Below are positions 25,093 to 34,926 of a stretch of 64,000 nucleotides of DNA, piece by piece (position 1 is the stretch's first letter; every line of letters starts with the position of its first letter). Where the stretch lies: positions 62,001-126,000 of the forward strand of contig JAVKEJ010000036.1 of assembly GCA_040221475.1 (NCBI GenBank). Reading direction: 5' to 3'. Made by a program: the position numbers and the translations under genes. The notes below the pieces were generated by a model. That model saw nothing but the letters and a program-made list of their open reading frames with translations. It was not told where the DNA came from and made no database searches. Source of the DNA: WLXB01 sp040221475. Its GTDB lineage: Bacteria; Pseudomonadota; Alphaproteobacteria; Rhodospirillales; Rhodospirillaceae.

Positions 25093-26163
25093 ATGTCCGC
25101 TCCCCGGCAGGACCGTCGCGCCCAACTTAAAGCAGCCATTGATAAATCGATTCTCGTGCTTGATGGGGCCATGGGAACGATGATCCAATCCTATCAGCTT
25201 GATGAAGCTGGATTTCGCGGCGGGCGTTTTAAGGACTGGAGCCACGATCTGCGTGGCAACAATGATCTGCTGTGCTTGACCCAGCCAGAGATATTAAAAG
25301 AGATCCATAGGGCCTACCTAGACGCTGGCGCTGATATTCTTGAAACCAATACGTTCAGTTCGACCTCAATCGCGCAATTGGATTATGGGTTACAAGATTA
25401 TGCCCGTGAATTGAATTTAGAATCAGCACGGATCGCGCGCGAAGTCTGTGATGAAGTAACAGCTAAAAATCCAAGTAAACCGCGCTTTGTTGCCGGTGCC
25501 CTCGGCCCGACAAATCGTACAGCCTCGATCTCACCAGACGTCAATGACCCAGGCAAACGCAACACAACTTTCGACGAACTGCGGGGGGCCTATGAGGAAG
25601 CTGTGGAGGGCTTAATCGAGGGTGGCGTAGATATGATCTTGGTTGAGACCGTGTTTGATACGTTAAATGCCAAGGCTGCGCTTTTTGCGATTGAAGATGT
25701 CTTTGAAAGAACAGGCGATAAACTGCCGGTCATGATCTCGGGCACAATCACAGATCAATCAGGCCGAACCTTATCCGGACAAACCGCCGAAGCGTTTTGG
25801 AACTCCGTGCGTCATGTCGAGCCCTTCACGATTGGCCTGAACTGCGCACTCGGGGCTGAACAACTGCGGCCTTATGTGGCGGAGATTTCCCGTATCGCTG
25901 ACACCTATGTCTGCACCTATCCTAATGCCGGACTGCCCAACGAATTTGGCGAGTACGATCAGACCCCAGAGGAAATGGGGAGCCTGATTGGCCAATGGGC
26001 CGAAGATGGATTGCTCAACGCGATTGGTGGGTGCTGCGGTACGACCCCAGATCATATCGCCGCTATTGCAGCCGCTGTCGCTGGCAAAGCCCCACGTAAA
26101 ATCCCAAAGATCGAACGCAAGCTGCGTCTCTCTGGGTTAGAGCCATTTGCTTTAGCATCATGA
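25093..26163 (+). CDS. metH: Methionine synthase MetH, homocysteine-binding module (split gene, part 1)
   Basis: 356 residues with a GAAGGAAG ribosome site. It corresponds to the N-terminal homocysteine S-methyltransferase barrel of MetH. Motifs are LDGAMGTMIQ near the start, ETNTFSSTS, GPTNRTAS and VETVFDTLNAKAA. The zinc-binding cysteines are in GLNCALGA and GGCCGTTP. The rest of MetH is encoded by the next gene, which overlaps by four bases (ATGA). Such a two-gene MetH is known in many alphaproteobacteria. No cobalamin riboswitch or SAH-type element is recognisable in 24964-25092. Confidence 0.95.
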   Translation: MSAPRQDRRAQLKAAIDKSILVLDGAMGTMIQSYQLDEAGFRGGRFKDWSHDLRGNNDLLCLTQPEILKEIHRAYLDAGADILETNTFSSTSIAQLDYGLQDYARELNLESARIAREVCDEVTAKNPSKPRFVAGALGPTNRTASISPDVNDPGKRNTTFDELRGAYEEAVEGLIEGGVDMILVETVFDTLNAKAALFAIEDVFERTGDKLPVMISGTITDQSGRTLSGQTAEAFWNSVRHVEPFTIGLNCALGAEQLRPYVAEISRIADTYVCTYPNAGLPNEFGEYDQTPEEMGSLIGQWAEDGLLNAIGGCCGTTPDHIAAIAAAVAGKAPRKIPKIERKLRLSGLEPFALAS

Positions 26164-28829
26164 GCACATCGTCAGCCTCAACAACATTTGTTAATATCGG
26201 TGAACGGACCAACGTCACCGGATCCGCAAAATTCAAAAAGCTGATCCTCAATGATGATTTCGAGGCCGCCCTGGATGTTGCCCGCGATCAAGTTGTAAAC
26301 GGTGCTCAGATCATCGACATCAACATGGACGAAGCCATGCTGGATTCAGAAGCCGCCATGGTGCGATTCCTGAACCTGATCGCATCAGAACCAGACATCA
26401 GCCGCGTGCCCATCATGATCGACTCTTCTAAATGGTCGGTCATTGAAGCCGGACTAAAATGTGTTCAGGGCAAATCTGTTGTTAATTCCATCAGCCTAAA
26501 AGAGGGTGAAGCGCCGTTTTTCGAGCAGGCCCGTAAGCTGAAACGCTATGGCGCGGCCGTAGTCGTTATGGCGTTCGATGAAAACGGTCAAGCCGACACT
26601 GCTGACCGTAAAGTAGAAATCTGCACCCGGTCCTACAAATTGCTGACCGAGAAAATCGGGTTCCCGCCTGAAGATATTATTTTCGATCCCAATATCTTTG
26701 CCGTAGCAACCGGCATCGAAGAGCACAACGGCTATGCACTGGACTTTATTGAAGCCACGCGCAGAATTAAAGAAACCCTGCCGCACTGCCATATCTCCGG
26801 CGGCGTCTCGAATATATCGTTTTCCTTTCGCGGCAATGAACCCATCCGCGAAGCTATGCATTCCGTCTTTCTGTATCATGCCATTCAAGCCGGGATGGAC
26901 ATGGGCATCGTCAACGCCGGACAGCTGGCCGTGTATGCCGACATTCCAGAAGACCTGAAAGTACGCGTTGAAGATGTCATTCTTAACCGTCGTCCTGACG
27001 CCACCGACCGCCTGCTAGAAATCGCAGATCAGTATCGTGGCGAAGGCAAGAAACGGGTCATCGACCTTTCCTGGCGCGAGAAGTCAGTCAATGACCGACT
27101 CAGCCATGCGCTTGTAAACGGCGTCACTGATTTCATTGAAGAAGACACAGAAGAAGCTCGTCAAAACACAGATCGACCGCTTGATGTGATCGAAGGCCCG
27201 TTAATGGACGGGATGAATATTGTTGGCGACCTGTTTGGCTCAGGAAAGATGTTCCTGCCCCAAGTGGTGAAAAGCGCCCGGGTTATGAAAAAAGCTGTGG
27301 CTTATTTGATTCCCTTTATTGAGGAAGAAAAAGCGAACAACCCGAACTCAGATACAGGCTCCAAGGGGAAAATCGTACTTGCCACCGTGAAAGGCGACGT
27401 ACACGACATTGGCAAGAACATTGTCGGTGTGGTTTTACAGTGTAACAACTTCGATATCGTTGATCTCGGCGTGATGGTGTCTTGTGAGAAGATTCTGGCG
27501 GCAGCAAAAGCTGAAAACGCAAACATAATCGGCCTCTCCGGCCTCATCACGCCAAGCCTTGAGGAAATGTCTTACGTTGCCAGCGAGATGAAACGTCTTG
27601 GCATGAACACGCCCCTCCTTATTGGGGGGGCAACAACCTCCAAAGTCCATACAGCTGTAAAAGTTGCGCCCAAGTATGACGGCGCAACCATATATGTGAC
27701 CGATGCATCACGCGCAGTCGGGGTTGCCAGCAACCTTTTATCGCCTTCGCTAAGAGACGACTTCATGGCGTCTGTGCGTGAAGAATATAACTCTGTTCGC
27801 GAAGCTCATGAAAAAGGTCAGAGAGCAAAGACACGGCTGCCCCTTGCTGATGCGCGCGCCAATAAACAACAGATTGACTGGGGATCATACGAGACAAACA
27901 AACCGAAAGCGCCTGGCCTTACAATCTACGATGACTATGACCTTGCTGAGCTAACCACCAGCATTGATTGGTCGCCGTTTTTTGCAACATGGGAATTGAA
28001 GGGCACTTACCCCAATATTTTTAATGATAGCTACGTGGGAGAGACAGCGCGTTCGCTTTATAATGATGCCCAAGCCATGCTGCAAAGACTGATCGGCGAA
28101 AAATGGCTCACGGCGAAAGCAGTCGTCGGTCTTTGGCCCGCCAACGCAGTGGGGGATGACATCGAAGTTTATAGCGATGAATCGCGCTCAAAAACCCTGC
28201 AGACTTTCCATACCTTACGTCAACAAATGCCCCGCAAAGGCAGAGACCGCGCCAACTTAGCTCTGGCTGACTTTGTCGCTCCAAAAGACAGCGGCCTTAT
28301 AGACACGCTGGGTGCCTTTGTCGTCACAACAGGGCTCGGTATTGATGCGCCGGTTAAGAAGTTTGAAGATGACCAAGATGACTACAACTCAATCCTTCTT
28401 AAAGCCATAGCAGATAGGCTTGCGGAGGCCTTTGCCGAACGTATGCATCAGAAGGTCCGCAAAGAACTTTGGGGTTATGCGCCTAACGAAGACTTGAAGA
28501 ATGAAGACCTCATACAGGAGCAGTATAGAGGAATTAGGCCCGCACCAGGCTACCCAGCATGCCCCGATCATACGGAAAAAGCTCTGCTGTGGGAGTTGCT
28601 TGATGCTAAAAAACATACGGGCGTGTCTTTGACTGAGAGCTTCGCGATGTGGCCCGCTTCCTCTGTCTCTGGTTTCTATTTTGGACATCCCGACAGCCAA
28701 TATTTTGGGGTCGGCAAAATTGAGCGGGATCAAGTCGAGGATTATGCCGTCCGCAAAGGTTTTGACATTAAAACCATGGAGCGCTGGCTCGCCCCTAACC
28801 TCAACTACGACCCTGACAAACCTGCTTAG
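26160..28829 (+). CDS. metH: Methionine synthase MetH, pterin/cobalamin/activation modules (split gene, part 2)
   Basis: 889 residues. Together with the upstream gene it transfers a methyl group from methyltetrahydrofolate to homocysteine via cobalamin. The pterin-binding barrel (about 1-270) has NIGERTNVTGSAKF and INMDEAMLDSEAAM. A cap and cobalamin-binding domain (about 300-540) has the lower-ligand histidine in GDVHDIGKNIV, then LSGLITPSLEEM and LIGGATTSKVHTA. The SAM-dependent reactivation domain (about 560-880) has RPAPGYPACPDHTEK and YFGVGKI. Four-base overlap with part 1 implies translational coupling and subunit assembly. Confidence 0.97.
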   Translation: MSTSSASTTFVNIGERTNVTGSAKFKKLILNDDFEAALDVARDQVVNGAQIIDINMDEAMLDSEAAMVRFLNLIASEPDISRVPIMIDSSKWSVIEAGLKCVQGKSVVNSISLKEGEAPFFEQARKLKRYGAAVVVMAFDENGQADTADRKVEICTRSYKLLTEKIGFPPEDIIFDPNIFAVATGIEEHNGYALDFIEATRRIKETLPHCHISGGVSNISFSFRGNEPIREAMHSVFLYHAIQAGMDMGIVNAGQLAVYADIPEDLKVRVEDVILNRRPDATDRLLEIADQYRGEGKKRVIDLSWREKSVNDRLSHALVNGVTDFIEEDTEEARQNTDRPLDVIEGPLMDGMNIVGDLFGSGKMFLPQVVKSARVMKKAVAYLIPFIEEEKANNPNSDTGSKGKIVLATVKGDVHDIGKNIVGVVLQCNNFDIVDLGVMVSCEKILAAAKAENANIIGLSGLITPSLEEMSYVASEMKRLGMNTPLLIGGATTSKVHTAVKVAPKYDGATIYVTDASRAVGVASNLLSPSLRDDFMASVREEYNSVREAHEKGQRAKTRLPLADARANKQQIDWGSYETNKPKAPGLTIYDDYDLAELTTSIDWSPFFATWELKGTYPNIFNDSYVGETARSLYNDAQAMLQRLIGEKWLTAKAVVGLWPANAVGDDIEVYSDESRSKTLQTFHTLRQQMPRKGRDRANLALADFVAPKDSGLIDTLGAFVVTTGLGIDAPVKKFEDDQDDYNSILLKAIADRLAEAFAERMHQKVRKELWGYAPNEDLKNEDLIQEQYRGIRPAPGYPACPDHTEKALLWELLDAKKHTGVSLTESFAMWPASSVSGFYFGHPDSQYFGVGKIERDQVEDYAVRKGFDIKTMERWLAPNLNYDPDKPA

Positions 28830-28847
28830 AGACACAGGCACGGTTGT

Positions 28848-29480
28848 TTAAGTCGGCGGTGCGCCGCTAAACAAAACCAAGAAAGACGACACGGTTAAAA
28901 GTGCGCCCAAGGTCGCGCCGCCGACCACCGTAATGAAACGACCGAGCGGTCCCATTAAACTGGTGAACTTTCGATCAGCTGCCCATTTTAACAGCCACCC
29001 TGATGCCAGACCCAAAAGCGTGCCGACAATAACCATCGTCCAGCCAGTAAAATTCGTCATGATAAAAAACGCTGAGACAAAAAAAGACAGGGCGACACCG
29101 ATCATCACGGCAACAAAGGCCAAAGGAACCTCCTTCAGCGCAATTCTAGTCCATCGCTTTGCCCGCCATGATCGAACGGCACTTATAATTTCTGGGGAGT
29201 TCGCTTCACTCACCCATCTCACAGCTAATCTTTTTGCTTCAGCAATTGCAGAAACCAAATCACCGTGAAGTGTTAAAGGCACGGCAACAATGATGCGATG
29301 ATCTTTACCGCCTTCGGCTTGCCGGAGCACCAAAACGTGTGAGGTAATGCTATCAGGAGCGATAACAAATGTGAAACCGTCGCTGTGACTGCGGGCCAAC
29401 CACCAGGTTTCTTTTTCAGCATCTTCCCAAATAAGATATCCGGGAGAGCGGCCCTCTGTGGCTGAATACACAACCGTCAT
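28848..29480 (-). CDS. Membrane protein of unknown function with three C-terminal helices
   Basis: 210 residues. The first about 115 are soluble and lack a signal peptide (ATEGRSPGYLIWEDAEKETWW at the start). Three hydrophobic helices follow at about residues 118-143, 147-163 and 183-205, each rich in Gly, Val and Phe. No motif of a named family is recognised. It begins 27 bases after the stop of the PAS histidine kinase on the same strand, so it is probably cotranscribed and might be an output or sensory partner. It converges with metH, 18 bases from its stop. Confidence 0.7.
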   Translation of the reverse strand: MTVVYSATEGRSPGYLIWEDAEKETWWLARSHSDGFTFVIAPDSITSHVLVLRQAEGGKDHRIIVAVPLTLHGDLVSAIAEAKRLAVRWVSEANSPEIISAVRSWRAKRWTRIALKEVPLAFVAVMIGVALSFFVSAFFIMTNFTGWTMVIVGTLLGLASGWLLKWAADRKFTSLMGPLGRFITVVGGATLGALLTVSSFLVLFSGAPPT

Positions 29481-29507
29481 TTGGGATAGCCTATGACGTC
29501 AACGACT

Positions 29508-31055
29508 TTAGCCGGTAGGGAGAGTGAAATGGAATTTACAGCCCGATCCAGGATTGGACTCAACCCATAGATCGCCGCTATGGCGACGCACCAAGTTGAG
29601 GCAAAGCCTGAGTCCGAGACCGTATCCGGTCTCTCCACTTGTGCCGAGTGTGGTCGAAAGTTTGCGACTTTGAAGAAACGCCTCCACCTTATCAGCATCC
29701 ATGCCGACGCCGTCGTCTGTGACGGTGATATGAACATGCTCTGGGGCGTCCTTCTCAATCTGCGCAGAAATTTCAATCTGATTCCCTGCCTCACAGAACT
29801 TAATAGCGTTATTTATAAGATTCCGAAACACCGTCTGTACCATATGACGGTCTGCATTGACCTGCATGTGCTCTAATGCATGTCTAATTTCGACGCCCTT
29901 TGCCCGAGCCAAAAGTTGCAACGGACGAATACTTTCTTCAACAGCACTTTCAAGCTCAAATTTTGTGCACCGAAATGGTAAGTCAGCACTTTCAACCGCA
30001 GCCCATGCCAACAGGTTATCAAGCAGTGCATTCGTATTCTGGGCCGCCTCTACAATCAACGCGCCATACTCTTTAACCTTTTCAGGCGGGAGTTTAACGT
30101 CTTCGCTAGAGAGCAAAGATGCGAACCCAATGATGTTGTTAAACGGACTCTTGAGGTCGTGACCAATGATTGAAAATAATTGGTCTTTTGCCTTTACAGA
30201 CTGCTGGAGTTCTTGACGCGCTTTATCTAACTCGGTCTCACGAATCTTAGCTGCCGTGATATCTTGAACCGTCGTAATATAACGTCTCAGGTTTCCCGCT
30301 TTGTCTACAACTGGCTGACCTATTTCCCTATAAAAACGCACGCCGATCGATGGTGCACACCGATATTCAAGATCATAGGGGCGCGCAGCAACGATGCTGC
30401 TTGAGAGGGTGTTAACATAGACTCTCCGGTCATCTTCATGAACAAACCGGGAAAACTCAGATGGATGCGAAATACCGGACAGCAACTTTTCGAGTTGGGT
30501 GTCGAACATGCAGCAGAGATGGTCAGAACAAAAGGCTAGGCTGGCCTGTTCCGGATCCCAAACCCAATGCCCTAGGCCAGATACCTGCGCAGCAAGATCA
30601 AGCATATCTTTCTGATCACGCACAGCTTGCAACGTTTTGAAAGCGGCAGTGACATCCGTAATCACTCCAACCAGAGCGCTGGCCTTGCCGCTTTGATCAA
30701 ACTCAGCCTGACCTTTAACGATGATGTTTTTTAAAGCACTCGTCCGCGTCACGATCCGTGCGTCAAATTCAAAACTTACGGCATCTGCTGTGGCCTTACT
30801 CAAATACGCAGCAACACGCTGACGATCTGCGGCATGAAACGAGTCTACAAAATGGCTGAGAGAGGGGTTAAAAAAAGAGGGGTTTTCATCAAAAATGCTG
30901 AAGACTTGGGGCGACCATGTCATCGTGTCAGTCTCAACCTGCCAATGCCAATGCCCCATATTGCCAATGGTCTCGGCAAGCGATAGCAAGCCTGCGCCCT
31001 CTTCTGCGTCTGTCCCTTTTGGCGACACTGCGCTATGAACGTCTGCGGCAAGCAT
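29508..31055 (-). CDS. PAS-domain sensor histidine kinase
   Basis: 515 residues from ATG 31053-31055; the open frame continues to a TTG at 31217, and the start is uncertain. There is no membrane helix, so it is cytosolic. Two PAS folds occupy about residues 25-135 (GNMGHWHWQVETDTMTWSPQ) and 145-270 (GLGHWVWDPEQASLAF). They are followed by a coiled linker, a HisKA domain with the phospho-acceptor in FSIIGHDLKSPFNNIIGF, and a HATPase domain with NLINNAIKF, DDGVGMD and GYGLGLRLC. The first PAS has the shape of the PAS_3 group. No response regulator lies adjacent, so it is an orphan kinase, possibly linked to the downstream membrane protein. Confidence 0.88.
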   Translation of the reverse strand: MLAADVHSAVSPKGTDAEEGAGLLSLAETIGNMGHWHWQVETDTMTWSPQVFSIFDENPSFFNPSLSHFVDSFHAADRQRVAAYLSKATADAVSFEFDARIVTRTSALKNIIVKGQAEFDQSGKASALVGVITDVTAAFKTLQAVRDQKDMLDLAAQVSGLGHWVWDPEQASLAFCSDHLCCMFDTQLEKLLSGISHPSEFSRFVHEDDRRVYVNTLSSSIVAARPYDLEYRCAPSIGVRFYREIGQPVVDKAGNLRRYITTVQDITAAKIRETELDKARQELQQSVKAKDQLFSIIGHDLKSPFNNIIGFASLLSSEDVKLPPEKVKEYGALIVEAAQNTNALLDNLLAWAAVESADLPFRCTKFELESAVEESIRPLQLLARAKGVEIRHALEHMQVNADRHMVQTVFRNLINNAIKFCEAGNQIEISAQIEKDAPEHVHITVTDDGVGMDADKVEAFLQSRKLSTTLGTSGETGYGLGLRLCLNLVRRHSGDLWVESNPGSGCKFHFTLPTG

Positions 31056-31259
31056 ACGTGGAGGAATCCTAATCCAAGGATCAAAACTAGTTTGGACTAA
31101 AAAATAGTTTCCTAAACGCGGGACGTCCACCAAAAAGTTTGTCCACACAATTACTAAACTAATACGTGTATATTGCGCTTTAACAATATGAAAACTGGAA
31201 CTCTGATGGTACCGCAAGGTTATCAGTAGAATGAGTGCATCTTCGCGGAGTCCGCTCTA

Positions 31260-31598
31260 ATGCCCAGACTGACAGGCATTTTATGCGCATCCTGGGCTTT
31301 GGGGATTGCCATTTTGTCACTCTTACCAGCCGAAACAGCGATCTCAACGGGGGGCTATGACAAGCTGGAGCATGGCACCGCCTTTGCTGTTTTAGCCATT
31401 CTTATGCGGCTGACATGGCCAAAACCTCATGTTTTCCTGATCTTTTTGGTATGCACACTATACGGTGCTTTGATAGAGGCCGGTCAGGCTTTTTCACCTG
31501 GGCGGCATCCGGATTTATGGGATCTCTTCGCAGACGCCCTAGGTGCCACCCTAGGTCTCATTCTGATCAGATATTGGCCGACACGACGCCGCCATTAA
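31260..31598 (+). CDS. VanZ-like small membrane protein
   Basis: 112 residues with three or four membrane helices and little else. The motif set GGYDKLEHGTAFAVLAIL, LYGALIEAGQAFSPGRHPDLWDLFADALG is that of the VanZ-like family. The conserved Asp-Lys-x-x-His, Glu/Gln and Arg-x-x-Asp residues are preserved. VanZ confers low-level teicoplanin resistance in enterococci; proteobacterial members have no known role. It is divergent from the histidine kinase and ends about 150 bases before tRNA-Asp. Confidence 0.85.
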   Translation: MPRLTGILCASWALGIAILSLLPAETAISTGGYDKLEHGTAFAVLAILMRLTWPKPHVFLIFLVCTLYGALIEAGQAFSPGRHPDLWDLFADALGATLGLILIRYWPTRRRH

Positions 31599-31745
31599 CC
31601 TATTTTGAAAGTCCGCGCCGTGGCGCGACCCGCAACATTGATAATCCGACTGCCAGACCTCTTGCGCCGCCGTGCCATGCCTGTTACAACCCCGCTCCTT
31701 CCGCAGGACGCCGCGCCTTTTTGGCGAATTTGCGGAACCCATTTA

Positions 31746-31822
<77 letters not shown>

Positions 31823-31844
31823 CTTTATGGCATAGAGTCTTGAT

Positions 31845-31880
31845 AAGGGTCTTTAGCTACACAGCTGAGGCCCTTTTTCT
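31845..31880 (+). terminator. Terminator after tRNA-Asp
   Basis: AAGGGTC (31845-31851) pairs with GGCCCTT (31869-31875) allowing one G-U pair. An inner AGCT/AGCT stem gives a longer hairpin, and a run of T residues follows. It lies 23 bases past the tRNA and 55 bases before the thiolase start. Confidence 0.7.
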
Positions 31881-31934
31881 TTAGACTGTGAATTTGCCGT
31901 CAACACCGCCCCACAAAAATGCAGGAGAGGAATC

Positions 31935-33125
31935 ATGTCTCACAAACGACACGTCGTATTTGTCTCAGGCGTTAGAACGGCCATCGGTAGCTTTGGGGGA
32001 AGCCTTAAAGACCATCCCCCTACGGCTTTGGCAGCAGCCGTGACTCGTGAAGCCGTCGCCCGCGCTAACATTGCGCCGGACTCCGTTGAAAGCGTGGTCT
32101 TTGGCAATGTTGTGCCAACCGATACACGCGATCCGTATCTGGCGCGCGTTGCCGCCCTGGGAGGTGGGCTGCCGATTGCAACGCCAGCCGTCACAGTCAA
32201 TCGATTGTGCGGCAGCGGCTTTCAGGCAGTGGTCTCTGCTGCACAACAGATTCTTTTGGGGGACATAGATACGGCAATTGCCGGAGGTGCTGAATGTATG
32301 AGCCGCGCACCTTATTTTCTGCCTGCACAGCGTTGGGGTCAAAAGATGGGCGACGCTGCCATGATCGACACATTATTGGGCGCACTCAATGACCCCTTTG
32401 GCAACGGACACATGGGTATCACGGCAGAGAACATCGCCGCAAAATGGAACATTGACCGGCATACACAGGACGCGATTGCCGTCGAGAGTCACAGACGCGC
32501 AGCAGCGGCCCAGGCCGAGGGGCGGTTCGCCAGTCAAATCCTGTCTCTGGACGTAAAACAGGGCAGAGACACAGTGACCTTTGACCAAGACGAACATGTA
32601 CGCGGTGACGTCACAATAGAGGGCCTAGGTGCGCTGCGCCCCGCCTTTAAGAAAGATGGGGTTGTGACACCGGGCAACGCGTCAGGTATCAACGACGGCG
32701 CTGCCGCATTGGTCATGATGGAAGAAGAAGCGGCTGCACGAGTAGGAGCAAAGACAATGGCGCGATTGGTCGGTTATGCACATGCTGCCGTCGACCCATC
32801 AGAGATGGGCATTGGCCCTGTACCTGCCGTGCAACGTTTGCTGCAAAAAACCGGGCTGTCTATTCAAGATATGGATGTGATTGAATCTAATGAAGCGTTT
32901 GCAGCGCAAGCCTGTGCTGTGGCGCGTGATCTTGGGTTTCCCGAAGACAAAACCAATCCCAATGGCGGTGCGATTGCTCTCGGCCACCCGGTCGGCGCAA
33001 CGGGCGCTATTCTAACGGTAAAAGCCATCTACGAACTGCAGCGGATTAAGGGGCGCTATGGATTGATCACAATGTGCATCGGAGGTGGTCAGGGGGTCGC
33101 GGGTATCATTGAGGCCATCCGCTAA
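31935..33125 (+). CDS. Acetyl-CoA C-acyltransferase (thiolase)
   Basis: 396 residues with an AGGAGAGG ribosome site. It cleaves 3-ketoacyl-CoA or condenses acetyl-CoA in beta-oxidation or ketone and polyester metabolism. The nucleophilic cysteine is in VNRLCGSGFQAV. The catalytic histidine is in GALGHPVGATGA (as GGAIALGHPVG), and the acid-base cysteine is in TMCIGGGQGVA. NEAFAAQ is also present. A FadB-like enzyme lies 4 kb downstream on the other strand, and together they could complete beta-oxidation. The subgroup (degradative or biosynthetic) cannot be fixed. The stop region contains a ten-base direct repeat. Confidence 0.94.
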   Translation: MSHKRHVVFVSGVRTAIGSFGGSLKDHPPTALAAAVTREAVARANIAPDSVESVVFGNVVPTDTRDPYLARVAALGGGLPIATPAVTVNRLCGSGFQAVVSAAQQILLGDIDTAIAGGAECMSRAPYFLPAQRWGQKMGDAAMIDTLLGALNDPFGNGHMGITAENIAAKWNIDRHTQDAIAVESHRRAAAAQAEGRFASQILSLDVKQGRDTVTFDQDEHVRGDVTIEGLGALRPAFKKDGVVTPGNASGINDGAAALVMMEEEAAARVGAKTMARLVGYAHAAVDPSEMGIGPVPAVQRLLQKTGLSIQDMDVIESNEAFAAQACAVARDLGFPEDKTNPNGGAIALGHPVGATGAILTVKAIYELQRIKGRYGLITMCIGGGQGVAGIIEAIR

Positions 33126-33140
33126 GAAGTCATCCGCTAA
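33116..33140. repeat. 10-bp direct repeat duplicating the thiolase stop region
   Basis: CATCCGCTAA occurs at 33116-33125, including the thiolase TAA, and again at 33131-33140, a period of 15 bases. The second copy lies inside the convergent gene's 3' end. Confidence 0.85.
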
Positions 33141-34042
33141 CGCTTTGACTGCCGACGCTGGGGTACTAGGCCGGTCGCAATAATAAGAACAAGGAAAGCA
33201 ACGAGTACAGTCCACATCGCTGCTGAGTACTGTAGTGGATTCAGCCAGACCTCCTCATAAAATCCATAGCGTGGTGCCAATTCGCCAAAAGGAATCCAGA
33301 AAATTGCTTTGGTTGGGATTGCGTATCGGACCGCAGCCATGACCCGCGTGTAATGGCATAGCCGCCATAACAAGTAGAGTCCCCAGATCGCTAACCCCCC
33401 AGCAATCGTATACGTGACAGGATGATCATAACCCAAAAATCTCTGGTCACCGAGCAACAGCGAGGTCGCATAGCAAAACCAGGTAACGTAAATTGTTTCC
33501 AAAAATGTGATCCGGCAAAAATTGCGGTCCTTGGCAGGTGATGGGTCTCCTAGATTCATCCGCAGTACTTTTTGCAACCACCGGAATGCGTTGCATCTTG
33601 TATCTTTGTTGAAAACAAAGAAGAGCAGCGTCGCAACACAAATACCCAAAGACCCTTGTATAAAGAGCAAATGAGCTGGCCACTTCACGCCCGGAGCAAC
33701 TTCTGCCATAGGCATCGCCAAAGAGATTTCATTAAACTTGAACGAGTAGGACGCCCAGCCAATCCATATCAGCATGCCTGCCGTGAAACCGAGTAACGTT
33801 CCACTTACCTCTTCATTACGGCGCGCGCCGATGTACAACATCACCGCCGCGACGACCCCGATGGATAGGAACAAACCACCCGCATTTTCGTAGCCAACAA
33901 TATCCCTTACAGCGATAACTAATGAATGGGCCAGCGGTACAGCGAGCAGCACAGCTACAAACGCCAGAAGGCCGATATAGGGCGGTCGATAATAACGCTG
34001 GAGAATTCCCAACTGAGGAGTAACAGAACCCGATTCTGACAT
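33137..34042 (-). CDS. Polytopic membrane protein of unknown function
   Basis: 301 residues with seven or eight hydrophobic helices, beginning about residues 24-44 and 54-72. A conserved-looking aromatic segment occurs in loops (PMAEVAPGVKWPAHLLF). The C-terminal part has FGELAPRYGFYEEVWLNPLQY before a final helix. There is no signal peptide, no recognised transporter motif and no histidine-rich metal site. Pro/Trp/Tyr-rich loops suggest a channel-like or enzyme-like membrane fold. It converges with thiolase and shares the strand with the SDR/CpcT pair, but a 149-base gap separates them, so common transcription is uncertain. Confidence 0.7.
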   Translation of the reverse strand: MSESGSVTPQLGILQRYYRPPYIGLLAFVAVLLAVPLAHSLVIAVRDIVGYENAGGLFLSIGVVAAVMLYIGARRNEEVSGTLLGFTAGMLIWIGWASYSFKFNEISLAMPMAEVAPGVKWPAHLLFIQGSLGICVATLLFFVFNKDTRCNAFRWLQKVLRMNLGDPSPAKDRNFCRITFLETIYVTWFCYATSLLLGDQRFLGYDHPVTYTIAGGLAIWGLYLLWRLCHYTRVMAAVRYAIPTKAIFWIPFGELAPRYGFYEEVWLNPLQYSAAMWTVLVAFLVLIIATGLVPQRRQSKR

Positions 34043-34191
34043 ACTTGGCTTCCCCCTTACCCAGGAATCGTAGCCGCTTAACAGGCGCTGCCCATTGAAC
34101 CCATCACCTCAGAGCTACCTTGCTTTAGCGAAGAATTATGATAACTCTGCGACAAGAATTAGACCAAAAGCAAACAAAAGAGCCTTCCACC

Positions 34192-34926
34192 CTAATCAGG
34201 CACGGCATGGTAAACCTTGCGCAGACTGGTGGGATCATCAAAGGCCATAACCAATAAACGGGCGACTTCAGCACGCGGGATTCGTCCCCAGTCGAAACGC
34301 TGGGTATCCTCAACCAGAAAGCCAGTTCCGGTTGCTGGCCCATCGCCCAAGCCACCGGGACGGATAATCGTATAATCCAACGTACTGGCCTTAATGTAGT
34401 TTTCAGCCGTGGTTTTGCGTTCTAGGGCAGACCCCAATACCCAACGCACAAAGAATGGTAACGCCTGTAGGCTTTCCCCGGCACCAATGGAACTGACCAT
34501 CAGCATACGGTTCACACCAGATGCAACGGCAGCTGTTGCAATATTGATCGTGCCAACGTCATCGACAGGACTATCGCCTCCGCTGCTGCCAAGCGAACTG
34601 ATCACCGCTCGGTAGGAGCCAGACTCAAAGGCTGCTTGTACCGAGTCTGCTTCAAGGGCATCACCTTCGAACAACTCAACGCCCAAAGATTGAAGTTCCG
34701 CCACATCTGACGTCGGCCTGACAAAAGCCGTGACAGCGTCTCCCCGTCCGGCCAGAATTTTGATAACCTCTAAACCTGTACCGCGTGTTCCACCAAAGAC
34801 GAGAATACCATCTGGTGCCGACCCGTCCGCCGGCGCATACTCATCCTGGGCAAATGTGTGGGATGGAAAAGTCATAGCCATAACCGCGGCCGCAGCTAAA
34901 ACGGTATGCCTGAGAGAAGTGATCAT
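34192..34926 (-). CDS. Signal-peptide-bearing NAD(P)-binding Rossmann protein (atypical SDR), copy 1
   Basis: 244 residues. A Sec-type signal (residues 1-26, ending HTFAQ) precedes an atypical short-chain-dehydrogenase fold of the NmrA/SDR_a5 kind. The dinucleotide loop is intact (VFGGTRGTG, Gly-x-x-Gly-x-x-Gly pattern), then FVRPTSD, GDALEADSVQAAF, a MLMVSSIGA strand and YTIIRPGGLGDG. There is no classical YxxxK in the expected place. Export of this fold is odd because NAD(P)(H) is cytosolic. Its ATG overlaps the stop of the CpcT/CpeT-like gene (ATGA), so the two proteins are made together. Confidence 0.8.
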   Translation of the reverse strand: MITSLRHTVLAAAAVMAMTFPSHTFAQDEYAPADGSAPDGILVFGGTRGTGLEVIKILAGRGDAVTAFVRPTSDVAELQSLGVELFEGDALEADSVQAAFESGSYRAVISSLGSSGGDSPVDDVGTINIATAAVASGVNRMLMVSSIGAGESLQALPFFVRWVLGSALERKTTAENYIKASTLDYTIIRPGGLGDGPATGTGFLVEDTQRFDWGRIPRAEVARLLVMAFDDPTSLRKVYHAVPD

